DNA of 64,000 bases from Isochrysis galbana (taxonomy: Eukaryota; Haptophyta; Isochrysidales; Isochrysidaceae): NCBI GenBank assembly GCA_018136815.1, contig CM030941.1, positions 132,239 through 196,238 of the forward strand, written 5' to 3'. A program made the position numbers and the translations under genes. Of the stretch, positions 19,284 through 29,948 are shown in pieces. Within the stretch, counting starts at the first letter, position 1; each line of letters begins with the position of its first letter. Under the pieces are notes generated by a model. It was not told the DNA's origin and did no database searches. It was given only the letters and a program-made list of their open reading frames with translations.

Positions 19284-19365
19284 GCCTGGCCGACTCAAGC
19301 AAAGGCGCTAAAGAGGCTTGGCACCTCGTCACCCTTGGAGCCCGCGACTATCACGTGGACAAACC
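19284..19365 (-). pseudogene. duplicated last codons of the ML-domain gene
   Basis: Read on the minus strand, this stretch encodes VHVIVAGSKGDEVPSLFSAFA and a stop. It parallels the true end of the upstream gene (IHVMLEGTEGEEAPSFFSAFG and stop, 19375-19440) and is followed by the same CGGCCAGG sequence. It is a diverged tandem duplication of the 3' end of the coding region and its flank, with no upstream coding sequence of its own. Confidence 0.65.
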
Positions 19366-19374
19366 CTGGCCGAC

Positions 19375-20274
19375 TCAGCCAAATGCGCTAAAGAAACTGG
19401 GCGCCTCTTCCCCCTCGGTGCCCTCGAGCATCACATGGATAAAGGCGCACGTCATCTTGTTCCCGTTGGGAAGGATTTGTTGCACTTGCGCCCACACCTC
19501 TCGCATCTGCAGGAAGCTCAGCTGGCCGAGCGGCAGCACGGGCGGCAGCTTGATGCTCGCGCTTGCCACATCCGTCCCTGCGGGCAAGGGGCACGGCGCG
19601 CCCGCAAAATAGACGCCGCCTAGGTTGAGCGGCAGGATGACGGTCCTTGAAAGGCACGCGTCGCCATGCACCCAGAATGGGAATCCGAAGGAATTGACGG
19701 CAAAATGGGTGCCGGGCGGCGTGGGGATCGGCCGCTCGGAGATGATATCGATAGTAAGATTTACACCCAACGGTAGAGTCTGCTTTCCGTTGCGCCTGGG
19801 AACGGGGGCGCCAGAGTGCGTGTACCTCACACGGAGCCCAACCACTTTTCCTGCGTACACCCCCTGCGGCTCCTCGCCGTCGTCGGCGGAGCAGTCCTCA
19901 AATTCGATGGTGAGGACAGTGTCCGTATCCGTCTGATTAGTGCGTCCATCCGCCACCGGATCTTCTACTGTGAGCAAGGAAGGCGAGGAGGAAGAGCCCT
20001 CGAGGGGGGAGGACAATGCACTGTCGGTTTCAAATTCTGTTGGGCTCTGTGTGGTGGCAAGGCCTGCGGTCTCTGCGGCGGCGAGGTGAGGTCGAGAAAG
20101 AGCTGAGCGTGCGCAGAGCATGCCCACCACTAACACAGCGCTCACAGCCATCAGCCGAGGCGCGTAGCCGCGAGAGGAAGCGCCGGCGGCGGAGGTGAGC
20201 ATGCCGTCGGCCTTGCGCTTCTCGCTGCTCCCCCGTCGCACTCTCTCCCTCTTCTTCTCTTTCCGTTGTCCCAC
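19375..20274 (-). CDS. membrane-anchored ML (MD-2/NPC2-type) lipid-recognition protein
   Basis: A single-exon ORF of 299 residues. A basic N-terminus is followed by one hydrophobic segment (about residues 41-60, LMAVSAVLVVGMLCARSAL), giving a signal anchor or signal peptide. A Ser/Thr-rich linker follows, then a domain at about 120-290 that fits the ML fold: an early Cys (EFEDCSADDG), a central Cys (HGDACLSRT), the CPLPAGTDVASASIKLP segment comparable to the NPC2 CPxxxG motif, and a C-terminal NKMTCAFIHVML strand. ML proteins bind sterols or phospholipids in the secretory or endosomal lumen. The start could instead be the methionine at residue 25 (20202), which places the hydrophobic segment closer to the N-terminus. 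The precise ligand is unknown. Confidence 0.65.
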   Translation of the reverse strand: MGQRKEKKRERVRRGSSEKRKADGMLTSAAGASSRGYAPRLMAVSAVLVVGMLCARSALSRPHLAAAETAGLATTQSPTEFETDSALSSPLEGSSSSPSLLTVEDPVADGRTNQTDTDTVLTIEFEDCSADDGEEPQGVYAGKVVGLRVRYTHSGAPVPRRNGKQTLPLGVNLTIDIISERPIPTPPGTHFAVNSFGFPFWVHGDACLSRTVILPLNLGGVYFAGAPCPLPAGTDVASASIKLPPVLPLGQLSFLQMREVWAQVQQILPNGNKMTCAFIHVMLEGTEGEEAPSFFSAFG

Positions 20275-21216
<942 letters not shown>

Positions 21217-21496
21217 GTTGGTGCATCAGTACTGACAACAGCTTTTGAAGTTAGTGTCAGCTTCATCCCTACTGACAACTGACGTCAGTTCGTCAGTGCT
21301 TGCCGGTAATTTGGTATAAAATAAAACCATAATAATACTAAACATTAAAACAAAACTTTGCGCGCCAAGAGCTGCGTTTTCCCTCCCTTGCTGCGAAAAA
21401 TCGGGAGGGATAAGCGGAGAGTACTCCTCACACCTTGTCTAGCTCCTCTTTCTCTTTCTTCTTTCGTTCGGAAAAACTATCGTTATAGTTTTAGCG

Positions 21497-22006
21497 ATGG
21501 AGCGCGCCGCGCCGCCTCCCACCTCCCAGCCCACCGCAGTCACGACGCCCCAACGGGGCCGCCCGAAGCCACCGGAGCCCAAGCGCGCGCAAGCCGCCGC
21601 CCCAGCCGACGAAGACGTCGACATGCTTCCACCTCCTCCCGCCGGCCAGACCTCACAGAAGGTGGGAACAGGCAGAGCCCTGTTCCCCCCAGACCAACAG
21701 AGCCAGACACAGGCTCAGCCGCCACCACCTGCCGCCACGCCACCCATTCAAGGACTCCCCATGGGGTGTGGCAGCTCTGTTGCCACCCCCATGGAGGCAA
21801 CTCCTACCAACTGTGCACCCCCCGTGGGCGGGCACTACACACAACAATCCATCCTGGGAGCCTTTACGACGCACTGCCGACAAGATGGATTAAAGCTAAC
21901 GGCAAGCGGAGCCACCCGTTCACGATACACTGTGGCATGCCGCAAGGATGCCCGCTATCCCCTCTCGCCTTTCTACTTGTGGCCGAAGGCCTCACGAGGC
22001 TGGTGA
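21497..22006 (+). CDS. LINE-family 5' ORF (MERA protein), copy C, out-of-frame tail
   Basis: Residues 1 to about 122 follow the family: MERAAPPPTSQPT, AT-hook-like QRGRPKPPEPKR, and GGHYTQQSILGAF. The deletion junction near 21862 then puts it out of frame with ORF2, so its last 47 residues (from TTHCRQDG) are a frameshifted reading of reverse transcriptase DNA. Confidence 0.55.
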   Translation: MERAAPPPTSQPTAVTTPQRGRPKPPEPKRAQAAAPADEDVDMLPPPPAGQTSQKVGTGRALFPPDQQSQTQAQPPPPAATPPIQGLPMGCGSSVATPMEATPTNCAPPVGGHYTQQSILGAFTTHCRQDGLKLTASGATRSRYTVACRKDARYPLSPFYLWPKASRGW

Positions 22007-24231
22007 ACACGGACACTCAAATGACGGGGATAAGCCTAGGACGAAGCGAAATTAGACTTACTCAATTTGCGGACGACACGCAACTCCTAGCCAACTCCTA
22101 CGAATCGGTCACGCGAGCGATGCGCTTGCTAGAGAACTATGGGAGAGCCACAGGTGCTCGAGTAAACAAAGCAAAGAGCGTAATAATACGAATGGGAGCG
22201 CTGAGAAAGGTAGCTATTCCGGAACATCTCTCGACACTGAAGACGTTAGGCGAGGGCGAATACGCCACCATCCTGGGAGTCCCCTTTTGGGAGAGCCGGG
22301 AATCCGAAGTTTTTTGGGAGAAACTCTACGCGAAACTAAAAAGGAAAATTGCCTCGTGGCAGGGAATACAAAACCTATCCATACACGGGAGGGTGCTCCT
22401 TGCCAACTTCGTAATCTACGGCACGCCTCGATACTGGCTATCTACAAGCACTCCTCCCAGCTGGTTCATGGAAGCCATCGACTCGGATGTCCACGCCCTT
22501 CTGTGGGATAGGACACCCTCGATGAACAAAGACGAACTAGGTTCGACGCAAGAAGGCAGGAGGTGGATAACCCATCCGACTTACCCGAGGGTGGGTCATT
22601 TCGAAGGAGCTCCGACGCTAGGGATCGGCTTGATGCCGATGAAGGAACACATCAAGGCCCTACAGGCGATTTGGATTATCCGATACCTTACGCCCTCAAA
22701 GGCGGACTGGAAAATAGCGCTCGACCAATGGTTCAATAGGACCCCGCTCGGGAGGGGCGCCGTTCTTTCAACAATCAATGTACATCGACTTACAGATAGC
22801 ATCGGAGGGAACAACTCCTTGCCAAACTTTTGGAAAGCGGCGCTAACAAACTTTCGCAACCTAAAGCTAGACAAGAACGTCGTGACACACGAAGGAGCGC
22901 GGGGCGCCCCCATATGGCATGATCCGTACCTCAAACCCCCGGTTCTTCATCATTCACACAAGGCAAAGTGGGAGGCCTTACAAACGGTGGTGATGCACAA
23001 CACGCTGAACCCGGCAACGGGGAACTTCTATACTAAAGACGAATGCGCTGCCTATTTGCCCCCTGACTCAGCATGGATCCGTCACAGGAGGAACTACTTG
23101 GCGGTTACACCTTTCCTGAGATCATGGGACAAAATCGTACAATGGGCGGCCGGAGCGCTCACGAAACCCACCACCACATACATAGAGCTGTTAAAGGGGA
23201 CAGCTAAGGGGCCCCGACCTGTGAGGGAAGAGGAAGGCCTCGAGCCGCCGGAAGACCCGGACGCACATAGCCTGGGAGACATACAAGCGAACGATACGGG
23301 TAGACACTACCTTCTTAAAAGGGGCGTATACTACGAAGTGCGTCTAAATGTAATGGGGGAGCCCCATATCTATGATATAGCTTATCCTCAGCCTTCGTCC
23401 TCCGAATTGCGGATCCCGCTCAAATGGGGCAGCGCATATGACGGACCGGCCGACACAGCCTACCCTCTACCCCAAGAATACACGCTGAAAGGTACGCGAA
23501 AGACGCTAGAGGAATGCGATGTCAAAGCGCTAACTAACGCCTACCTCGCGGGCAAGAAAAGCAAACGACAAAAAGCGACCGTCCGATGGGAGGAGAGACT
23601 CCCCGTCTTAAAAGAGAAGTGGAAGCAGATATCTCAACTATACAAATACAACTTCTTAACACCTCGGGACTCATACTTACACTTTAAGCATATACTTCAT
23701 AGACGGATCGCAACGGCCAACAGATTCGCTGATGACCCGACCTGCCGCTTCTGTGGGGAAGCCCCCGAGTCGTCCACACACCTAGCGCGATGTCGCGCGA
23801 CGGAACAAATCTTCACGTACATCGAGCGACTCTTCAAAACGCAAAACACATTGCAACACGTGACGGCACAACGGTTGTTCTGCTATCAGGTCGACAGACC
23901 GCACCCCTCCTCGGGATATATAGGAATCTTAGCATGGAGATACATATTGACGGACTTCTACAACGTGCACTACGGCAACGCCGAGGCGAGATCGACGAAA
24001 GCCATCCTAAGGGCCGTATTCTCGAGATTCCACTGGCTGGTCAAGGCGAAGGTAGGCTTCTTCCAACGCCTTAAAGCCCAGAGAGAAAGACTTGGACTTC
24101 ACGCCCCGAGCAACAAACACCTGCGCAGAATGATTTCCCCGCTATACTCAGTAGATAAAGAATTTAACCTGGAGATCTCTATCGATATGGCGCAAATAGC
24201 GACCGAACTAGGCATTAAATGTATTACATGA
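21865..24231 (+). pseudogene. non-LTR reverse transcriptase (ORF2), N-terminally deleted, copy C
   Basis: The open frame runs from 21358 to 24231, but LINE ORF2 similarity starts near 21865 (YDALPTRWIKANGKRSH). Visible parts in order: RT motif B (CGMPQGCPLSPLAFLLVAEGL), the catalytic YxDD-equivalent FADDTQLL, the thumb/connection region with a GxxFWE-type segment, a long middle domain, then a zf-RVT-type zinc knuckle (CRFCGEAPESSTHLARC) and a conserved tail. The RT lacks the fingers and motif A, and no AP endonuclease is encoded, so the protein cannot be a complete retrotransposase. Relationship to the L1/Tx1-like LINEs is inference from domain order. Confidence 0.85.
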
Positions 24232-24522
24232 ACCCCCCGAACTAAGGAGAAGGTTTCTTCAGAGGGCCGACCCCTTGGGGGGCGGTAAAACACACCCAAA
24301 CAAGGACTCCACTCACTCTTACCCCCTCTATCTCATGCCCCTGGTCGAAGCAGCGCGCGCGGCCTCCCCCCCCCTCCATTTGCTAGGAAAGACAACGGGG
24401 GGGGGGGGGAAAGGGGTGTGATAGGAAAGGGAGGGTAGTTAGGAGTAGCACTAGCAATCTGCCGCACGCCGTGCATGTAGCGGCTAGTTTTTTAAGATTT
24501 TTTTTCTTTCTTCTTTCGTTCG

Positions 24523-24804
24523 TTCTAGGTTGAGAAAGATAGGGAGGGGAGGAGGGAGGGGGGCCGGGGGCCGGGGGCGGTGGGGAAGTAGTACGAGACA
24601 TACTCGATTTGTCGATTTGATACTCGAATAAGGAGAGGAGAAACAATGAAAGAAACCACTTCACAAGAAGAGCGCACGAGCAAGGGGCCTCGGGCCCAGA
24701 ATCTTCAGATGTTTTTTCTTCATACTGTATCCGGCCCTCGACTGCAAGTAAAAGGAAAAGCTTAGAACTTAGTTTAGGGCCGGCTATTATCAAGATATCA
24801 GAAG
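24523..24804. other. short intergenic stretch
   Basis: Purine-rich and mixed sequence; nothing identifiable. Confidence 0.3.
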
Positions 24805-24990
24805 AACTATATTTATACTTGGTTTGCCCATGGGGGAGGCACGAGACCCCCACTCTCTCCATTCCCATTCCTCCCTTGCTGTGGGGGAGGAACCACCAAC
24901 CACCAACCCTCCTGGCATGCCTTATGGCGAGCCTGCCAAGGGCAGGAGGTGTAAAAAGTTTGCTGCATGAAGGAAGTGGGTCACGGCCAC
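24805..24990 (+). mobile_element. hairpin-led retroposon S, copy S3 (short, internally deleted)
   Basis: It starts with a decayed hairpin (AACTATATTTATACTTGGTT) and follows the first 150 bp of the S family (CCCATGGGGGAGGCACGAG, GTGGGGGAGGAACCACC, CCTCCTGGCATGCC). It then jumps to the 3' part (GTGTAAAAAGTTTGCTGCAT). No TSD was found. Confidence 0.55.
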
Positions 24991-26075
24991 ACGTGCAGTA
25001 AGTGGGTGGCGAAAGCTGTCTTGTTACGTCGCCAACACGCAGCTCTAGCACGTGGGGGATGGCGTGGGTCATGAAATTCTTCACCGGAGAGATCTCAAGG
25101 GGCGCATCTCCTCAATACGTGGGACACGTGGCGGCGCGGCACCAAACAAAATTCACATGCAGCAGTGCGGCCTCGAGACGTCCCAGAGCCACGATAGCGC
25201 AAATTGAGGACGAGCCCGAGCGTGAGCACGTAGCTGAGCGTAATCTTGAGGTAGGTTCAAACTTCGACGTTCCTTTCCTAGTCCCAAGTCTGAGGAGGCT
25301 GGTGTGTGCCTCATGTGCACATTGGTGATGGCTGCGCTGTGAGCCTCATTCCTTCCCGAGCTTTGGCCTTGGCATCGGGCGCGTTGAGGTTGTGATGCTG
25401 GCCTCTCAATGCAAACAGATCAATTGAGGCATTGGGGATGAAGCCTGGGCATCCCTCATTGCCGTTCCTCTAACCAGCGGAGGACATGCGGGTGGGGGAG
25501 AAGAGGAAGAGGGGGAGAGCCCCCCCCCGTATCTGTATTTTGCCCTGTTTTACAGTGTTTTTTTTTGGAAAGCCAAACACAGCTGTATTTTCTGTCTTTC
25601 TCTTTCCAGACCCTACCCACTATCTTTCACAGCTAGAGCTAGGGCGGGGGTACCACGTAAGACGTAAGAGTAAGAAATTGTAGTCATGTGAGATGTCTTG
25701 TTGCCTAGCATCTAGCATCCCTAGCCACATACACGGGGCGAGCCATGCGCCAACCGCGCACACACCCCAATCCTAGATGGGAAATACGTATTCACCGTAT
25801 TTACTGCGTATTCGGCCATATGGCCATATGTATTTGGACGCCAATCGCTATCGCGGGGGAGGGAGGGGCTCCGTTGCCAACAGGGCGAGGTCGCTCAGCA
25901 CTAGGAGTAAACTAGGACAACAACAAAACTCCGACAAGGCCCCCCTTCCCCCCCTCTCCCGCCCCCGCCTCTCCTCCCCCCGCTCGCCCTTCCCCATCGC
26001 AGAGAGAGAGGGGACTTCCCCCCCCCTGCCCCCCTGCCCCCCTCCCCCTTCCCCCAAAGGGGAGAGAGAGAGACG
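24991..26075. other. intergenic; pyrimidine-rich leader of the F-box gene at its end
   Basis: No gene is supported. Around 25780-25835 there are overlapping CGTATT / GGCCATATGGCCATATG palindromic repeats. From 25930 to 26070 the strand is C-rich with CCCCTCTCCCGCCCCC-type runs leading into the F-box start. Confidence 0.35.
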
Positions 26076-26399
26076 ATGGAGGGGAAGCGGCACAAGTCCG
26101 GCCCCCCCCCTCCCCCTATTCTTTCGGGAAGCCTCGCCATGCTGCCGCAGCTGCCCTGCAATGTGCTGGAGATCATCGTGGGCCACCTCAATGCCCCGGA
26201 CCAGCGAAGCCTCGCGCTCACCTGCACATCGCTCTGCGCAGCCGTACGCCTCGATCGTGAGCCGCTCATCGGGATGGTCCTGCGCAGGTGGAAAGAGCTA
26301 GCGCTCCACGCCGCCTCTGATGGTCGGGTGGGCGCACTTGACTGGGCACAGCAGGGTGCTCCCGGGCGAGCGCGCCAGAAACACAAGGCAGAGACATAA
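26076..26399 (+). CDS. F-box protein, short or first exon only
   Basis: A 107-residue ORF with an F-box motif at about residues 22-60 (MLPQLPCNVLEIIVGHLNAPDQRSLALTCTSLCAAV). F-box proteins link substrates to SCF ubiquitin ligases through SKP1. After the F-box the protein ends quickly (GALDWAQQGAPGRARQKHKAET), with no substrate-binding repeats, so this may be a first exon whose partner I cannot locate, or a gene truncated by the copia fragment downstream. Translation could also start at the methionine at 26139. Confidence 0.6.
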   Translation: MEGKRHKSGPPPPPILSGSLAMLPQLPCNVLEIIVGHLNAPDQRSLALTCTSLCAAVRLDREPLIGMVLRRWKELALHAASDGRVGALDWAQQGAPGRARQKHKAET

Positions 26400-26826
26400 A
26401 AGGGGCGACGGGAAAAGAGAACACGGGAAACTCTAGGAACAGAGGGAAAAACTAATGGAACGAAGGGGAGAGCCGGGCTTCGGAGGGGGGAAGTGAGGGG
26501 CGAGCGCGGGGGAACTCCGAGCCTCGTGGGCCGAGGGAACAAAAGGAACCGCTGGGGTTGCATGGAAGGAGGAAAGGAAGGGATCCCGGTTGGAGCTGCA
26601 TGCGAGGGGACCGGGAGAGAGGGGCGGAAGGAGAGACACGCTCTAAGAATAGAGTGTGTCGGGGACGCTCCCCCTTGCATGTGAGGGGGCGCGCTCTAAG
26701 AATAGAGCGTGCCGCGTGGGGTGTTCCCCTTACCCGCAACACCCCCCCCACTGCGAGAAGCGAAGGCCGGGGGAAGGAGCAGTGCGAAGGCGGGGAAGGG
26801 AGGAGGACGGGCGTCAGGAAGAAGGG
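26400..26826. other. purine-rich spacer with a short direct repeat
   Basis: No gene. The motif GCTCTAAGAATAGAG occurs twice (near 26640 and 26692) in similar contexts (CGTGTCGGGG / CGTGCCGCGTGGGG), a local direct repeat of about 52 bp spacing. Confidence 0.45.
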
Positions 26827-27747
26827 TCAGGCTGCGACATGCGCCCAAGAGTTGGTGGCGTAGCGGACACACGCGTCGACCTTCTTCTTGGGAAGCCACT
26901 TGGTGAGAAAGTCGGCTGCCATGTGCTCGGTGTTCACGTGGCGGAGGGCGACTTCGCCGGCGGCTACACGCTGGAGGAGGGCGTGATAGCGGCGCATGAA
27001 GTGGCGGGCTCGGGTTGGTGCGGAGCGAAGAGAACCTACTCGCATGTTGGCCAGGTTGTCGGTGCCGACGAGGGTGGGAGCGTCGAGGGAGACGCCAAGG
27101 GCTCGGAGGATCTCGCGGGCGTAGGAGACGTACTCGCCGGCCTTGGAGGAGGCGATGCCCTCGGCCTCCATGGAGGAGTCGACGATGAGCGCGAGCTTCT
27201 TAGTTTGGTGAAGAATGGCGCCGCCGCCGAACGTGAGCAGGATGCCGTAGAGGTTGCGGTCGCCCCACGTGGCGTCGGCGAGGGCTTCGAGGGTGGCCGG
27301 GGCGGGCTCGGTGAGGTCGACGTGGGCGGCAATGGCGGCCGAAAAACGAGGCGAAGCGGAGAGACCCAGGCCGCCGTAGGTGATGCCGACGTCGCGTTCG
27401 GCGAAAGCAGTGGCGAGGGCGGCACGCGCGACGTCGTAGGCTTCGGGAGGCGGCGAGGACATGACGCACGAGAGACGATGGATGAGAAGGGAGATACGGG
27501 GATGGAGGAGCTCAATGAATTTGAGGGAGCCGAGGAGCTGCTGCGTGCGTACTTGGTGGGGGGAGAGAGGGCGGGACGTGCGAGGGGCGAGGGTGAGGGC
27601 ATCGGCGACGGCGTTGAGGTTTTTTCCGGAGGGTAGAGGGGGTAGCGGCTGGCCGTCGAGGAGCTCGGGAAGGTGTTGGCGGGCGGCTTCGACGATTTTC
27701 TGGGGCAGGGTGAGCGTGAGGGAACGGGAGGGGCGATCGCGGGTCAA
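26827..27747 (-). pseudogene. Ty1/copia retrotransposon Pol fragment with RNase H
   Basis: A 306-residue ORF on the minus strand. The C-terminal two-thirds is a copia-type RNase H with all four acidic positions visible: ADATWGD (Asp), SSMEAEGIA (Glu), VGTDNLANM (Asp) and NTEHMAADFLTK (Asp). The N-terminal third is comparable to the connection region after the reverse transcriptase. The polymerase, integrase, protease, Gag and LTRs are not present next to it, so this is a solitary remnant, although its reading frame is intact. Confidence 0.8.
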
Positions 27748-28293
27748 ACAAAAACGGGCACTCTATTTACTGTCAGAAGCAACGATGCGGCAAGGCGCAA
27801 GGCGTGATGGTTTCCACCGCCGGTAGGACTGTTGGTGGTTGAGCTCCTCTTCTTGCGCCCCTTGCCTTGCCACTCATACTCGCCCCCAGTGCGAGCGCTG
27901 CGCTGCGGCGGCTCCACGCTCCACCACCTTCAGCCACGCCATGCGGCCGCGAGTGCCACGGGCCAAGAGCTTTCGCGCCAATCGTTCGCGTCAGCCGATT
28001 TGCACACCCAGTCCACATTGAAAAACTGCCCATTTCAATAGTGTTTCGAGTGCTGAGCCCCCCCCTCCTCACCCTCACCCCATTAAGCCAGCATGTACCG
28101 GCAACCCCCCCATTGAAGTTGCGGTTTATTTATTTCAAGTTTTGGGGAGCTCTGAAAAGAAAACTGAAAAATTTTCAGTTTTGGTTTTGGAACGGAGGTA
28201 GTAGTAGTAGTTCTATCTTTAACCTAACCTGACGTCAGGTCTCACGTATCTCATATCATGCTGCAATATGCTAGCCCAACCTGACCAATGGTA
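27748..28293. other. intergenic with a lone Stowaway-like end
   Basis: No gene. One terminal repeat of the Stowaway-like MITE type (GTTTTGGAACGGAGGTAG followed by TA) ends at 28202. A matching left end was not found, so it is an orphan end or a decayed copy. Confidence 0.5.
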
Positions 28294-28307
28294 AAACATT
28301 TGGCATC

Positions 28308-29095
28308 AACTAAGTTTATACTTGGTTGACCCATGGCCCATGGGGGGGCACGAGCCCCCCCCTCTCTCCACTCCTCCCCTGCCATGGGGGAGAAACCACC
28401 CATCCTCCTGTCATGCCTGATGGCTTGCCAGGAGCCCACTGCCCTACCTACTGACCCACTCCCTTCCCCACAGGCTCGCCCCATTCGCCCATCCTGGCCC
28501 CTCGTGACCAGCGCATTGATTGCTCCAACCCCCCCTCCCCCCTGGTCGACAGGCAGACAGGTGCAGCGTGGGCCCCCCAGAGGCTCACGAGCGCCAGCGA
28601 GGGAGAGGCAGGGGAGGCCAGGGCCCAGCCCCAGCCTCCTCTACCCCCTGAGCTGGCCTCCAGGAGCCTCCAGCCAGGGGCGCCGCCAGAGGGCAGCTGG
28701 AGGCCTGCCGCAGGCGCGCCGTCGCGCGTGCCGCAGGAGAGGGGAGAGAGAGCGCGGAGAAAGGGATGGGCGGCGGAGCGGGAGCTCCGCCCACCGAAAA
28801 ATCGGTAAGTCCCGCTCCTGTTTACAGGATAAGTCGGGACAGAGTCGGCCGCCCACTCGGAGACACAGGAGGAAGGGGGGGAAAGATCACCGGGGGGAGG
28901 CGCGGGCCACCGGACCATATCTAAGCCCTTCACCCCTATCCCCCTAGTAGTGTACGGGGGGAGCCGCCTGATGGCGGGGGGAGAAGGGCCGGGGGAGTGG
29001 GGGTGTAGAAAGTATGCTGCGTACTACGTGCAGTAGGTAGTGGTTCCATTCGCATTCGCCGCGAGTGCGGTAAGAATATTAAAAGGGTTTTTTTT
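28308..29095 (+). mobile_element. hairpin-led retroposon S, copy S4 (complete), 14-bp TSD
   Basis: Exact 14-bp direct repeats aaacatttggcatc flank it at 28294-28307 and 29096-29109. The first base after the left TSD starts the hairpin aactaagtttatacttggtt (28308-28327). The 788-bp body is GC-rich and non-coding as far as I can see. It ends ...GGTAAGAATATTAAAAGGG plus a T-run, similar in kind to the LINE tails. This is the reference copy for the S family (S1 666, S2 4672, S3 24805). Confidence 0.8.
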
Positions 29096-29109
29096 AAACA
29101 TTTGGCATC

Positions 29110-29948
29110 TTTGATGTTGGATGCTAGCCGCACGACTTACGGCGGAAAGCGCTGTATCAATAGATCAAAATACAGGAATAACACGAATCAGCACAAACAT
29201 AAAAAGGCAACGGGCATTGCGGTTGACTTGGAGAAGAGTAGGGTTAGGACACGTGCATTGAGGGGCGCGGACGGGATCAGTACACAATGATGGGGCCACA
29301 TCAGGGCCTGCATGCACATGTACACAAGAGCACATCGATCAAGATCCGTCTTTCGTTGTGGCCAGCACGTGCGGGCACGAGCGGACTGGGCTGCAGCGTC
29401 AACGACTCGAACTATGGTCTATTAGAAAGGCGCGGAGGCGTGGCTGCCGAGCATGCCAAAAAAACAGGGGCTTGCCTCGGGCCTCAAGAATGGTCGCTGA
29501 GCAAAGCCGAGTCCAGGGACAGAGGACGCCGCCGGTGTCGGATCGAACGCGTCCGACGTGCCCCTGTGGTCACGCCGCTCGCCTCCACCCCTCTGCGAAG
29601 CGCACCGGCTCTCGCGGTATGCGCCGAATCTCGGCATCGCGGGAGCTCTATGGCGAATAGCCGATATGCCATGCGCGGCGGCCCGTGGCGTCGGCGAGCT
29701 GCGCAAAGGGCATGAAAGGGCCGGGCCGAGCAGGCAGTGGTGGCCATTGGCGCCCGCCAGCGCCATGATACACACGTGCGAGCGCCGCGACAGTCAGCTC
29801 CGCGTGGCTGCGCAGTGGGCGTCGCTCCGAAATGAGGATTGTTTAGAAGTTGTACAGGTCCGCGCATCATCCAGGCGGGGGGAATACAGCCAGTACAAGG
29901 AACCCTGACCGCGACTCACCAGGCCCGAGGAAGGAAGTTGCCATCCAT
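29110..29948. other. intergenic and 3' flank of the AMBRA1-like gene
   Basis: Overlapping ORFs on both strands have no domain and mutually shadowing composition. No gene is claimed. Confidence 0.35.

Larger units (their letters stand above)
21471..24504 (+). mobile_element. LINE-family insertion, copy C (reverse transcriptase retained), TSD of at least 18 bp
   Basis: Direct repeats tctttcttctttcgttcg at 21453-21470 and 24505-24522 flank the element. It has the shared 5' end (GAAAAACTATCGTTATAG, ATG 21497) and a 3' UTR/T-rich tail homologous to copies A and B. An internal deletion joins the 5' ORF (to about 21862) to the middle of the reverse transcriptase. This is the most complete ORF2 in the window but it lacks the endonuclease and the N-terminal part of the polymerase. 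Confidence 0.85.
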
